From positions 1 through 50,592 of the forward strand of contig NZ_CAJUCP010000042.1 of assembly GCF_910585425.1 (NCBI RefSeq): a DNA stretch of 50,592 nucleotides, given 5' to 3'. The DNA comes from an uncultured Acetatifactor sp. GTDB taxonomy: Bacteria > Bacillota > Clostridia > Lachnospirales > Lachnospiraceae. Each line of letters opens with the position of its first letter. The stretch's first letter is position 1. Position numbers and translations under genes: made by a program. Positions 16,441 through 24,026 of this stretch are shown one piece after another. Below the pieces are notes generated by a model. The model was not told the origin of the DNA and did not search any database. It worked only from the letters and a program-made list of their open reading frames with translations.

Positions 16441-17469
16441 TCAGTTGAACTTAAAAATCTTCTGGCAGATCTTATACCCGCCCACGGAAATCTTCCGCCC
16501 TCCCCTGCCCGGCAGGTTCATGGCATAGCCCAGCAGGCCGTTGCGCATCCGCAGGAACAGCTTCCTGTCCTTTGATTTCAGGTACTTCCAGAGCTCCTTC
16601 TTCTTCTCCAGGCCCTCCTCCGTGCCGGAGCGGATCAGCAGGACGGAAGACACTGTTGTAATGATTTCCAGATAGTTGAACATATACTGGTAAAGGCGCT
16701 TGTTCCTCATGATTTCCGGCTTCCTGTCCACAAGGTAGTCGATCATAATCCTGTTGACCTTAAGCTGCTGGTCGATCCGGGATATCATGACCTCCTCGTT
16801 CACCGACTGGTCTTCCCGGCCGATGTAGTAGCGGTACAGGTTCACGTCCAGGTAATACATGTTCTTCACGAAGGGCAGGGGCTCGAACACATAGAGGTTG
16901 TCCACATAGAAGGTGTGCTCCGGTAGCTGCAGGCCGCATTCCTTCAGCAGTTTCGTCCGGAAGATCACGGAGTGCATCAGGATATAATGGCCCTTCATGA
17001 AGCGATGGCAGTCCTCCCAGCTCACCATCCGGCCCTCCGGCAGGATATGGCGGTAATGCATGACCTTCTTACGCTTCTCCCCCTCCTTTTCGTAGACGAA
17101 GTTGCAGACCAGCATGTCCAGGGAAGGAGCCCCCCCTGCCATCTCCCGCAGGGTGTCCAGCACCTGCAGATAAGCCTCCTTCTTCACCCAGTCGTCGCTG
17201 TCCACCACCTTGAAGTAAAGGCCGGTGGCGTTTTGGATACCCGTGTTGACGGCAGCGCCGTGGCCGCCGTTCTCCTGGTGGACGGCCTTTACGATGGTGG
17301 GGTATCTGCGCTGGTACTCGTCCGCAATCTCCGCGGTCCGGTCCTTCACGGAACCGTCGTCCACGATGACGATCTCCACATCCTCTCCGCCCACCAGCAG
17401 GGAATCCACACATTTCCTCATGTAGTTTTCAGAATTATAGCATGGAATCGCTACAGATAATAGTTTCAC
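16441..17469 (-). CDS. Glycosyltransferase family 2
   Basis: A 342-residue GT-A fold glycosyltransferase. It starts with LLSVAIPCYNSENYMRKCVD and continues with VEIVIVDDGSVKDRT (about 31-45, donor-binding DDG) and FKVVDSDDWV (about 89-98, the DxD metal site). The remaining 200 residues are the acceptor-binding part with YFIG-like aromatic segments. The start is GTG at 17469 behind AGGAGGAAGAAGG. It lies 14 bp after the SfsA-MutY gene, so both share a transcript although no functional link is obvious. It has the GC-rich composition of the core region and is not part of the AT-rich polysaccharide block. Donor and acceptor unknown. Confidence 0.9.
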   Translation of the reverse strand: MKLLSVAIPCYNSENYMRKCVDSLLVGGEDVEIVIVDDGSVKDRTAEIADEYQRRYPTIVKAVHQENGGHGAAVNTGIQNATGLYFKVVDSDDWVKKEAYLQVLDTLREMAGGAPSLDMLVCNFVYEKEGEKRKKVMHYRHILPEGRMVSWEDCHRFMKGHYILMHSVIFRTKLLKECGLQLPEHTFYVDNLYVFEPLPFVKNMYYLDVNLYRYYIGREDQSVNEEVMISRIDQQLKVNRIMIDYLVDRKPEIMRNKRLYQYMFNYLEIITTVSSVLLIRSGTEEGLEKKKELWKYLKSKDRKLFLRMRNGLLGYAMNLPGRGGRKISVGGYKICQKIFKFN

Positions 17470-17483
17470 AGTCCTTCTTCCTC

Positions 17484-19331
17484 CTATGGATACTCTTCTT
17501 CATGTCTATTCTTGCCCAGTTTGATGCTCAAATATTTCGTATATGCACCAAAAGCTGAGGGAATCGGATATTTATCCTCTGTCTGCTGCGGTTCGATGTA
17601 AATCCAGTCCCCGGCAGGGCCTCTGGACTCCTGGGCCGGCGTCCCCTCCACGCTGACCATGTACCCCTTCATATGCCATTCCCTGTGGGTAAAGATGTGC
17701 TTCGCGTCCTCCAGGGGCTGTATGTCCAGGGCTTCCAATCCGTTATCCGCCAGATAATCGGCCACCTCCTCGGCGGTGCAGAAGCCCTCCATGGAGGGGA
17801 ATTCGTACATGCCTGCCAGCAGCCCTCTGCCTGGGCGCTTTCTGATGGCCGCCTTATCGCCGTTTCGGACTATCAGGATAGTCCTGTTTTCCACCTGCCT
17901 TGCCTTTTTGGGCTGTCTCTTTGGATAGTCCTGCTGGGTGCCCGCCCTGCGGCTGTCGCACAAATCTGCCAGAGGACATTCCCCGCACAGAGGCGCGCCG
18001 TTGGGGAGGCAGACGCAGGCCCCTATCTCCATCATGGCCTGGTTGAAGTCCCCCGGGCGGTCTTCGGGCATGATTTCCTTCAGGGCCTGCTCCACCGATG
18101 CCTTCACCTTCGGATCGTCAATGCAGCGCCCGTCCTGCCCAAGCCTTGCCACCACCCGCAGCACGTTCCCGTCCACCGCCGGGACAGGGCGCTGGAAGGC
18201 TATGGAGGCGATCGCCCCTGCCGTATAGCTGCCGATTCCGCTCAGGGTGAGAAGGGCCTCCACGGTATCCGGCATACGGCCGCCGTAGGCCATCTGGATC
18301 TGGATCGCGGCCTTCTGGAGGTTGCGGACTCTATTGTAATATCCCAGTCCCTCCCACAGCTTCAGGAGCGTCTCCTCCTCTGCGTCCGCAAGGGCGCCGA
18401 TATCCGGAAGCGCCTTCATGAACCGCTCGAAATAGGGCTTCACGGCCTCCACCCTGGTCTGCTGCAGCATGATCTCCGACACCCATACGCGGTAAGGCGT
18501 GGGCAGTTCCCTCCAGGGCAGAATCCGTCTGCTCTTATCATACCATTTTAAGAGGGGGATGCATATAGCCTCAAGCTTATTCTTTCCTAAGTTTTTTCTG
18601 AAGGTTTCATTAATGCAGGGCGATTCGCCATCCGTCAGGACGATTGGAACAGGACGGTTCACCGTCATGGAGTCCGGCCTCACCAGACAGTCAAAGGCCA
18701 GAATCTCCACTCCCGCCTGGGCCGCTTTGTACAGGGCGTCCGCGAATTCCGGATGGGTAGCCCTGTTGGGGGTGAAATACCGCACATCCTCCATCTGGAC
18801 GACGAACAGCACAAAAGCCCGGTAGCCCTGTCTCTTAGCAGCCACCAGCTCCTCCACATGCTTCACCGCCCTCTCCGAGGGGGCATCCGGGAAGCGTACC
18901 ACGCCATCCTCTTCCAGCGTGACGCCCTTGACCTCCATGAAGATCCGCTCCCCTCCCGCCTCTATATAGAAGTCGAAGCGGGAGCTGCCGTACACTGCCT
19001 CCGGCTTCACCAAGGTCACATCCTCCCGGAAGCCGCCGCTCCGCAGCCATTCCTCCACCGCGCGGTTGGGCGCCTGGGAATCCATGTTCACCAGGCGCTC
19101 CCCCTTTTCCACCGCCACAAGGTCGTAAGCCGTGGAGCGCGCGGGATTGCCGCTTTTCTCCAGGTAGACGCATGCCCCCTTCTGCAGCAGCTCCCGACAC
19201 CTGCCGGTATTCTTTACATGGACGGTCTCCACCTGCGGTTCCCCGTCCTGCCCGTCCCCAATCTCCACCCGGGCGATGAACCTGTTGGGACGCTCCAGGA
19301 AGCGTCCCCTTGTGATATCTCTATATTCCAT
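17484..19331 (-). CDS. Fusion of SfsA nuclease-like domain and MutY adenine glycosylase
   Basis: A 615-residue fusion. Residues 1-235 are an SfsA domain: ERPNRFIARV (13-22), HVKNTGRC (38-45), RFDFYIE (118-124) and MEVKGVTL (132-139), the last pair matching the restriction-nuclease-like D..ExK core. Residues about 255-615 are A/G-specific adenine glycosylase: SEIMLQQTR (285-293, catalytic Glu286), LSGIGSYTAGAI (363-374, helix-hairpin-helix), VDGNVLR (386-392, Asp387) and iron-sulfur cysteines at about 441, 449, 452 and 458, followed by a NUDIX-like domain that reads 8-oxoG. MutY removes A opposite 8-oxoG. SfsA is described as a DNA/RNA nuclease, with an older link to sugar metabolism. No frameshift or stop separates the halves. 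ATG 19331 has GGAGC 12 bases upstream. Confidence 0.9.
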   Translation of the reverse strand: MEYRDITRGRFLERPNRFIARVEIGDGQDGEPQVETVHVKNTGRCRELLQKGACVYLEKSGNPARSTAYDLVAVEKGERLVNMDSQAPNRAVEEWLRSGGFREDVTLVKPEAVYGSSRFDFYIEAGGERIFMEVKGVTLEEDGVVRFPDAPSERAVKHVEELVAAKRQGYRAFVLFVVQMEDVRYFTPNRATHPEFADALYKAAQAGVEILAFDCLVRPDSMTVNRPVPIVLTDGESPCINETFRKNLGKNKLEAICIPLLKWYDKSRRILPWRELPTPYRVWVSEIMLQQTRVEAVKPYFERFMKALPDIGALADAEEETLLKLWEGLGYYNRVRNLQKAAIQIQMAYGGRMPDTVEALLTLSGIGSYTAGAIASIAFQRPVPAVDGNVLRVVARLGQDGRCIDDPKVKASVEQALKEIMPEDRPGDFNQAMMEIGACVCLPNGAPLCGECPLADLCDSRRAGTQQDYPKRQPKKARQVENRTILIVRNGDKAAIRKRPGRGLLAGMYEFPSMEGFCTAEEVADYLADNGLEALDIQPLEDAKHIFTHREWHMKGYMVSVEGTPAQESRGPAGDWIYIEPQQTEDKYPIPSAFGAYTKYLSIKLGKNRHEEEYP

Positions 19332-19414
19332 CTGAAAATCTCAGCTCCTTGTCCGTACTTCACCTGTCAACCTGCACCATGGCTTTTGCCTGGCCGGATG
19401 GGCTGCCGTCTCGT

Positions 19415-20431
19415 CTAAGCCTTCTCCCGATGTCTGGCAGTTCCCTCTGCCCTGCCGTAGGGCACCCGGGCTGCCGGGACGGACTGGGCCGCGTTTACGG
19501 TATGTATGGACTGGTCGTCAAAAAATATCTGCGCCCCGAAGGCCTTCAGGACATCCCGCTTCTCCAGCCCTCCCAGGAAGAACGCCTCGTCCACCCGCAC
19601 GTTCCACGACCGCATGGTACGCAGCACGCGCTCATGGGCCGGGGCACACCGAGAGGTCACCAGCGCCGTCCTGATGGGAGACTTTTCCGTCCCCAGCTCC
19701 CGCTGCAGGTCGGAGAGCTTCTTCAGGAATTTCGCGAAGGGCCCCTCCGCAAGGGGTTCCCTGGCGCGGCTGCGCTCATTCTCCTCAAAGGCGCTTAAGC
19801 CCTTTTCCTTGAAAATCATCTCCGATTCGTCCGTGAACAGCACCGCATCCCCGTCAAAGGCGATGCGGATTTCAGGATATGTCCTGGCCTGCATGGGTAT
19901 CACCTGGGCCTGGCCTGCTGTCTCTGGGTGGCCCCCCGCCTCGACATGGCCCGCTGTCCGGGGCTGTGCCGGGGTTCCCTGCGCCCTGTGCTCCGTACAG
20001 ATGATTCCCGCCGCGATGCCGCTGTCTATGGCGCTGCGCACATCATCCTCGTAGGCGGAGAGGAACAGGTCCGTATGGAAGGCCTCCAGATAGGGGGCAA
20101 GCGAAGCGCCGCTCACCAGCACCGAGCGCGTTATGTCCAGGCCGTAATGCGCGATGGAGTTGAATACCCGAAGCGAGCTGTCCGGGCTGTTGCGGGACAT
20201 GATGATGACCTCCACCAGATCCTCTCCCTGCCCGTATTCGTTGAGCTTCAGCAGGGCCCTGATCAGGCCGAAGCCCGGCCCGGGCTTTAGGATGTCCTGC
20301 TCATGCTCCACCTGGTAGCTGCAGTACGCCTCCAGCCCCTCCCTCTCGAAAATCCCGTTCTCCATAGTCAGATCGAAGAGGGCCCTGGATGAAACCCCTA
20401 TCACCATCTTCCTGTCCAGATACGCTGCCAT
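19415..20431 (-). CDS. Cytosolic 5'-nucleotidase (NT5C1-like, PF06189 type)
   Basis: A 338-residue protein resembling the cytosolic 5'-nucleotidase I family, which hydrolyses nucleoside 5'-monophosphates. Visible parts are MVIGVSSRALFDL (9-21), IIMSRNSPDSSLRVFNSI (about 75-92), IRIAFDGDAVLFTDESE (about 185-201, a HAD-type DGD motif), ALVTSRCAPAHERVLRT and FFLGGLEKRDVLKAF plus IFFDDQ near the C terminus. Between about residues 145 and 182 there is a low-complexity Ala/Gly/Pro/Gln stretch (HRAQGTPAQPRTAGHVEAGG and on) that looks like a flexible insertion. ATG 20431 is chosen because AAAGGAGAGG lies directly upstream; the longer reading from 20503 has no such site. It sits between SfsA-MutY and the DUF1653 gene on the same strand. 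Confidence 0.85.
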   Translation of the reverse strand: MAAYLDRKMVIGVSSRALFDLTMENGIFEREGLEAYCSYQVEHEQDILKPGPGFGLIRALLKLNEYGQGEDLVEVIIMSRNSPDSSLRVFNSIAHYGLDITRSVLVSGASLAPYLEAFHTDLFLSAYEDDVRSAIDSGIAAGIICTEHRAQGTPAQPRTAGHVEAGGHPETAGQAQVIPMQARTYPEIRIAFDGDAVLFTDESEMIFKEKGLSAFEENERSRAREPLAEGPFAKFLKKLSDLQRELGTEKSPIRTALVTSRCAPAHERVLRTMRSWNVRVDEAFFLGGLEKRDVLKAFGAQIFFDDQSIHTVNAAQSVPAARVPYGRAEGTARHREKA

Positions 20432-20532
20432 ATGCCTCTCCTTTCCTGATTCCACGCCACATGCTTCCACGCGCCATGCTTCCGCGATTGAAACCGTCTG
20501 CACTTATCGCTTCGCAGAGGAGAGGCCGGTGC

Positions 20533-21315
20533 TCACCGCAGCCGGTTGCACTCGTATCTCTCCAGCGTCTGCAGACAGGTCTTCAGAGCCTCATACCGCT
20601 CCTCGGTATCCCCGTCGTCGATTTCTATGTCACAGGCGATGGCCATGGTAGTAATCATTCCATCCGTAATCCTGTGATGAAGGCCGGCCAGGATGTTCAG
20701 CCGCTGCTCATAGCTGTCGGCATCCAGAAACTCCATCACGAAGGGATCCAGCTCTACTGTGTCGGATTCCGTGTCGGATTCTGCGCCGGATTCAATGCCT
20801 GCCGCCCCCTGCACGCCAGCCGCTGTCCCTGCACCGCCAGCCGCATACTCCGACCCGATGCTGCCAACCGCATACCCCGGCTCCGACCCGATGCCGCCAG
20901 ACGCACACCCCGGCTCCGACCCGATGCCACCAGCCACATACCCCGGCTCCGACCCGATACCGCCAGCCGCGCACCCCGGCTCCGACCCACTACCGCCAGC
21001 CGCATACCCCGGCTCTGCCCCGCTGCCGCCAGTCGCGCAGCCCCCGGGCTCCGGTTCCGATTCGGCCCGCTGCCGCAAGGCCCCAGGCCCCTGCAGCTCA
21101 AAGCGGAATTCCTGCGCGGCATCGGGATATTTTTCCCTGTCCACCCTGCTCACGAACATATGGAGCGGCCTGGCATAAATCCTGAAATCCCCGTAGAGCG
21201 CCTGATAGATTACAAGCTGCTCCTGCGTCTCGCTGTGCGTCGCGATAGCTGTCACCTGATACAGATTTCCTTTAAAATGCTTATAGATTTCCTGTGGTCT
21301 TGGAATAAATGACAT
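20533..21315 (-). CDS. DUF1653 protein with Gly/Pro-rich 11-residue repeats
   Basis: A 260-residue protein. Residues 1-75 form a DUF1653 domain: YKHFKGNLYQVTAIATHSET, then YQALYGDFRIYARPLHMF. A low-complexity middle (about 85-175) is made of 11-residue units of the type GSEPGYAAGGI. A C-terminal part (about 188-260) is acidic and helical, EFLDADSYEQRLNILAGLHH onward. DUF1653 proteins have no established biochemical function. ATG 21315 has AAGGAG nine bases upstream and a good promoter at 21372-21400. The repeat is expected to vary in copy number between strains. Confidence 0.85.
   Translation of the reverse strand: MSFIPRPQEIYKHFKGNLYQVTAIATHSETQEQLVIYQALYGDFRIYARPLHMFVSRVDREKYPDAAQEFRFELQGPGALRQRAESEPEPGGCATGGSGAEPGYAAGGSGSEPGCAAGGIGSEPGYVAGGIGSEPGCASGGIGSEPGYAVGSIGSEYAAGGAGTAAGVQGAAGIESGAESDTESDTVELDPFVMEFLDADSYEQRLNILAGLHHRITDGMITTMAIACDIEIDDGDTEERYEALKTCLQTLERYECNRLR
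20835..21024. repeat. 33-bp in-frame tandem repeat array
   Basis: About six imperfect units of 33 bp, each encoding an 11-residue block of the form GSEPG(C/Y)AAGGI in the minus-strand protein. On the plus strand the unit contains CCGGCTCCGACCCG. The units have no spacers, which excludes a CRISPR array. Confidence 0.85.
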
Positions 21316-21371
21316 TTCCGGAAGCTCCTTTCTGGTTCATATTGATTCATATCCATATGTTTCCTATAGAA

Positions 21372-21400
21372 AGTATACCCCTATTTCTTCCAAATGTCAT
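21372..21400 (-). promoter_or_regulatory. Predicted sigma-A promoter of the DUF1653 gene
   Basis: On the minus strand, ATGACA (21400-21395), a 17-base spacer and TATACT (21377-21372). The start codon follows about 57 bases later. Confidence 0.6.
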
Positions 21401-21478
21401 GCGATTCCTGCGATTCTCCCCTAAAATTCCCTCCCAAAATCCGCGCCGGGCCGCTGCCGCCCGGCCCCACAGGCCCGC

Positions 21479-21518
21479 AAAAAGCTGCGGCAGAGGATTC
21501 GCCCTCTTCTGCCACAGC
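21479..21518 (-). terminator. Intrinsic terminator ending the LexA-box transcript (and dnaJ-like read-through)
   Basis: On the minus strand a GC-rich hairpin (arms near 21518-21503 and 21497-21484, loop GCGAA) is followed by TTTTT (21483-21479). It lies about 110 bases after the LexA-box promoter. Confidence 0.75.
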
Positions 21519-21572
21519 CATAGCCTTCAATCACCGCGCCTGTCCTTCTCCTCATAACCCCATCTCCTTTTC

Positions 21573-21586
21573 AGAACATACGTTCT
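21573..21586. promoter_or_regulatory. LexA (SOS/Cheo) box
   Basis: AGAACATACGTTCT contains GAAC-N4-GTTC and fits the Gram-positive consensus GAACRNRYGTTC on both strands. It lies at about +5 to +18 of the predicted minus-strand promoter, a typical repressor position. Confidence 0.65.
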
Positions 21587-21597
21587 TCCTATATAAC

Positions 21598-21626
21598 AGG
21601 ATAAAACTTTTGTCCCCGTTTGTCAA
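21598..21626 (-). promoter_or_regulatory. Predicted promoter under the LexA box
   Basis: On the minus strand TTGACA (21626-21621), a 17-base spacer and TATCCT (21603-21598). The consensus -35 is perfect, the -10 is four of six. Confidence 0.6.
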
Positions 21627-21713
21627 CAGCTTCGAACAGGCAAATTATATGAAATTATAAGTACCATAGAACTCTCTCAATCCCTCACCCGCAGGATATC
21701 CCCTTCGGCGGGC

Positions 21714-22490
21714 TCAATAATAATACATCCCGTGGCCGCCGCAGCACCCTCCGCCAAAGCAGCACATATTGCACATCATGAAGGTACAGACCCATCTGGC
21801 GCAGAGATTCCCCACCCCTGCGGTGGGATAGCCGTACTGGGCCTGCCTCTGCTCGTACCAGCTGCCGCCGTTCTCGAACTGCTGTACCAGGCTGCGGTAG
21901 TCCCCGTTGTCCGGTTCCATGGCCGAAGCCCGCTTCGCGTGCTCCAGGGCCGCCACATTGTTCCCCAGCCCGGAATGGGCGATGGCGCTGTAGTAATACC
22001 ATCTGGCGTTCCTGTCCCTGGCATCCATGCCGTCCAGAGCCGTCCTGGCTTCTTTATAATAGCCGTTGCGGATATAGTTTCCGGCGGAACGGATATAGTT
22101 GTTCTCCTCATAGCCGGTGTCCATCCCCTGGCCGAAGCCGCCGAAGCCAAAGCCCCCGAAAGGACCGCCGAAGCCCCAGAATGCCCCGCCTCCCTGGCCG
22201 CCCTGGGCCCCGCCGGAAGAGCTCCTGCCGTAACCGCCGGCGGAGCTTCTGCCATAGCCGCCGCCATACCCGGAGCTGCCATAGCTGCCGCCGTAGCCCG
22301 ATGTGCGCTCCTTCATGATCTGCTGGTAAGCCGCCTGGATTTCCTTGAACTTCTCCTCCGCCTGGGCTTTGTTCGGATTGTTCACATTGGCATCGGGATG
22401 ATACCTGCGGCTCAGCGCCTTATATGCTTTTTTGATCTCTTCCTCGGAAGCATTTCTGCTCACGCCTAACACACCATAAGGGTCGTACAT
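21714..22490 (-). CDS. DnaJ-domain protein with Gly-rich linker, TPR-like segment and Cys-rich tail
   Basis: A 258-residue protein. Residues 1-65 are a J domain with the HPD motif at 31-33 (YHPDAN), which would stimulate an Hsp70 ATPase. Residues about 64-125 are Gly/Ser/Tyr-rich like the G/F linker of DnaJ. Residues about 130-205 look like two TPR-type helical pairs (YIRNGYYKEARTALDGM, WYYYSAIAHSGLGNNVAALEH). The tail has seven Cys in about 25 residues (CARWVCTFMMCNMCCFGGGC) and ends GHGMYYY, which could bind metal or be membrane-associated. It lacks the zinc-finger and substrate domains of true DnaJ, so it is a specialised co-chaperone. It is the last gene of a group with DUF5685 and zinc-ribbon genes; client unknown. 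Confidence 0.88.
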   Translation of the reverse strand: MYDPYGVLGVSRNASEEEIKKAYKALSRRYHPDANVNNPNKAQAEEKFKEIQAAYQQIMKERTSGYGGSYGSSGYGGGYGRSSAGGYGRSSSGGAQGGQGGGAFWGFGGPFGGFGFGGFGQGMDTGYEENNYIRSAGNYIRNGYYKEARTALDGMDARDRNARWYYYSAIAHSGLGNNVAALEHAKRASAMEPDNGDYRSLVQQFENGGSWYEQRQAQYGYPTAGVGNLCARWVCTFMMCNMCCFGGGCCGGHGMYYY

Positions 22491-22549
22491 ATTTTCCTCG
22501 TTTCCCGGACAGATACCGCCGCCCTAAATTCTTGCAAAGCTTTACGCTA

Positions 22550-23410
22550 TCACGCTTCGGAACCCATGGATGTCACCCGCGCATGTTCCTTTTTCCGCTT
22601 CTCGCGGACAGCCTCATATCTGCCCCAGACACCGGAATACAGGATATTGCGGAGAATCTCCACGTTCTCCAGTATGGGAAGCTTCTCGAACTCCTTGCAG
22701 CACTCCGATATCATCATGGTCAGGATCGTCCTGCATTCCTCCTCGAAATCGGGGCTTGCGTACCGGGGCTTCAGCGGATTCGGCGTCCCTTTCCTGATAT
22801 CCTCCTCCACGTCCTCATAGGCATCGCACAGATATATGAATTTTCCCAGGAAGAATCCCAGCCTCCGCAGGTTCTCTGCCCACTCGTCCTCCCGCACCGC
22901 CATAATCTCCGCCATGACCCTGCCGAACAGTCCCGCCAGGGCATCGATGTCCGTGTCCTTTTCCCTCTCCGCATCGGAGAAGTCCTGCATCAGCAGGTTT
23001 ATCTTCCGCACCTTGTCCGCATAGATTGCCTTCAGCCTCCCGGCCTTCCCCTCCAGGAGCCTGCCGTAGGCCAGCTTCAGGATCTTCTTTTCATCCTCCC
23101 AGTCGTCCTGGCATTTATAGTAGGCGAACAGCATGTTCATGTCCGCCGCGTACTCCGTGAAGACATTCCTCCTGGTCTCATGGCTCTCGAAGGGATGGAC
23201 GATGCACTTGCAGCTCTCCCGGCAGGTCTGGGGCTCATACAGCCCGGTCAGCAGAATGGCCAGGAACGTCATGTCGTAGCTCAGGGAAAGCTGTCCGCAG
23301 ACGCCGTACTTCTTCTTCAGATCCCGGCAGATGCCGCAATAGTAGGAATGGTATATGTCAAATTCCTTGAACTTCATTTCTGCCTTGTTTACAATAATAT
23401 ACCCGAACAT
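22550..23410 (-). CDS. DUF5685 family protein
   Basis: A 286-residue soluble, mainly helical protein. It begins MFGYIIVNKAEMKF and has YYCGICRDLKKKYG (about 27-40), then QTCRESCKCIVHPFE (about 71-85). The two Cys clusters could bind a metal or iron-sulfur centre. Later segments are rich in charged helices (DWEDEKKILKLAYGRLLEGK). I recognise it as the DUF5685 family of Clostridia, with no established function. ATG 23410 is chosen because GGAGG lies seven bases upstream. Next genes on the same strand are the zinc-ribbon membrane protein (41 bp upstream) and the DnaJ-like protein (59 bp downstream), suggesting one functional unit. Confidence 0.82.
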   Translation of the reverse strand: MFGYIIVNKAEMKFKEFDIYHSYYCGICRDLKKKYGVCGQLSLSYDMTFLAILLTGLYEPQTCRESCKCIVHPFESHETRRNVFTEYAADMNMLFAYYKCQDDWEDEKKILKLAYGRLLEGKAGRLKAIYADKVRKINLLMQDFSDAEREKDTDIDALAGLFGRVMAEIMAVREDEWAENLRRLGFFLGKFIYLCDAYEDVEEDIRKGTPNPLKPRYASPDFEEECRTILTMMISECCKEFEKLPILENVEILRNILYSGVWGRYEAVREKRKKEHARVTSMGSEA

Positions 23411-23451
23411 CGCAAACCTCCACGGACATCCCGGCATCCCGGAATCAGTCT

Positions 23452-23844
23452 TCAGCTCTTCTTGATGAATTCATTTCCGCATTTCCTGCAGCTTATGGCA
23501 ATCCTGCCCTTTCCCCTCGGTACACGGATCTTCTGCTTACAGTTCGGACATTTGTAGATGTGGTAGTCCTTGTGCTGGGCCAGCTCCTTCTTCTTTTTCA
23601 GGAAAAAGCTCCTGACCTTCATCTCCCTCTTGAGATACCACTGGTTCTCCATAGAGCGCCTGCTCACGTTCCTGGAGAACATCCTGAAATATGCGTACAC
23701 CATCACTGCCGTGGCAAAAAGATAGAACACCCCGCCTCCCAAAAAAGACACCAGCAGACACACAATGGCGACAAACATCAGAAACTGATTGAAACGATCC
23801 GTACCGTAGCGCCCCCACATAAACCGCTGCAGCTTTTCTCTCAT
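23452..23844 (-). CDS. Small membrane protein with C-terminal zinc ribbon
   Basis: A 130-residue hypothetical protein. Two hydrophobic segments lie at about 19-38 and 39-55 (FLMFVAIVCLLVSFLGGGVF, then YLFATAVMVYAYF). A basic linker follows, and then a zinc-ribbon with CPNC (about 99-102) and CRKC (about 119-122), 16 residues apart. The ribbon is likely cytoplasmic. ATG 23844 has GGAGG seven bases upstream. It heads the group with DUF5685 and the DnaJ-like gene. No function can be named. Confidence 0.75.
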   Translation of the reverse strand: MREKLQRFMWGRYGTDRFNQFLMFVAIVCLLVSFLGGGVFYLFATAVMVYAYFRMFSRNVSRRSMENQWYLKREMKVRSFFLKKKKELAQHKDYHIYKCPNCKQKIRVPRGKGRIAISCRKCGNEFIKKS

Positions 23845-23950
23845 GCTTATACCTCCTCACAGGCAAAACAAAAACTTTCCTCCACCCACTATGTAACATT
23901 TTAAACTTTTTTGTAGGAAATACAATAAAATAACTATAAAGAAAATTTAA

Positions 23951-23986
23951 AAAAAGCGCATGACAGCAACTGCCGCCACACGCTTT
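23951..23986 (-). terminator. Intrinsic terminator after tldE/pmbA-like gene
   Basis: On the minus strand a hairpin with arms AAGCG..CGCTT and several G-U pairs is followed by a run of seven T near 23957-23951. It separates the protease pair from the zinc-ribbon group. Confidence 0.7.
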
Positions 23987-24026
23987 TCCATATTTTTCTG
24001 ATGTCGTCATGCGCGACCAGCGCAAG

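Larger units (their letters stand above)
21479..21592 (-). ncRNA. Candidate SOS-controlled short transcript
   Basis: A promoter (21598-21626) overlapped at its start by a LexA-like box (21573-21586) is followed about 110 bases later by a strong intrinsic terminator (21479-21518). The transcript contains AAAAGGAG (21571-21564) eight bases before ATG 21555, but the open frame from there (44 codons, Arg/Gly/Cys-rich, to 21421) runs through the terminator hairpin, so only about 24 codons would be on the terminated RNA. It may be a small regulatory RNA, a leader peptide or a short SOS peptide. No homologue is recognised. Confidence 0.4.

Noticed and set aside
20835..21024. Possible CRISPR array
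   Set aside because: The units are directly adjacent without unique spacers, keep a reading frame, and lie inside a gene.
20759..21178. Pro/Ser-rich plus-strand frame over the 33-bp repeats, resembling a cell-wall linker
   Set aside because: The minus-strand frame has a DUF1653 domain, promoter and ribosome site; the plus frame has none of these.
21421..21555. 44-codon Arg/Gly/Cys-rich ORF after the LexA-box promoter
   Set aside because: It has a ribosome site, but it runs through a strong intrinsic terminator; kept only as a remark on the short transcript.
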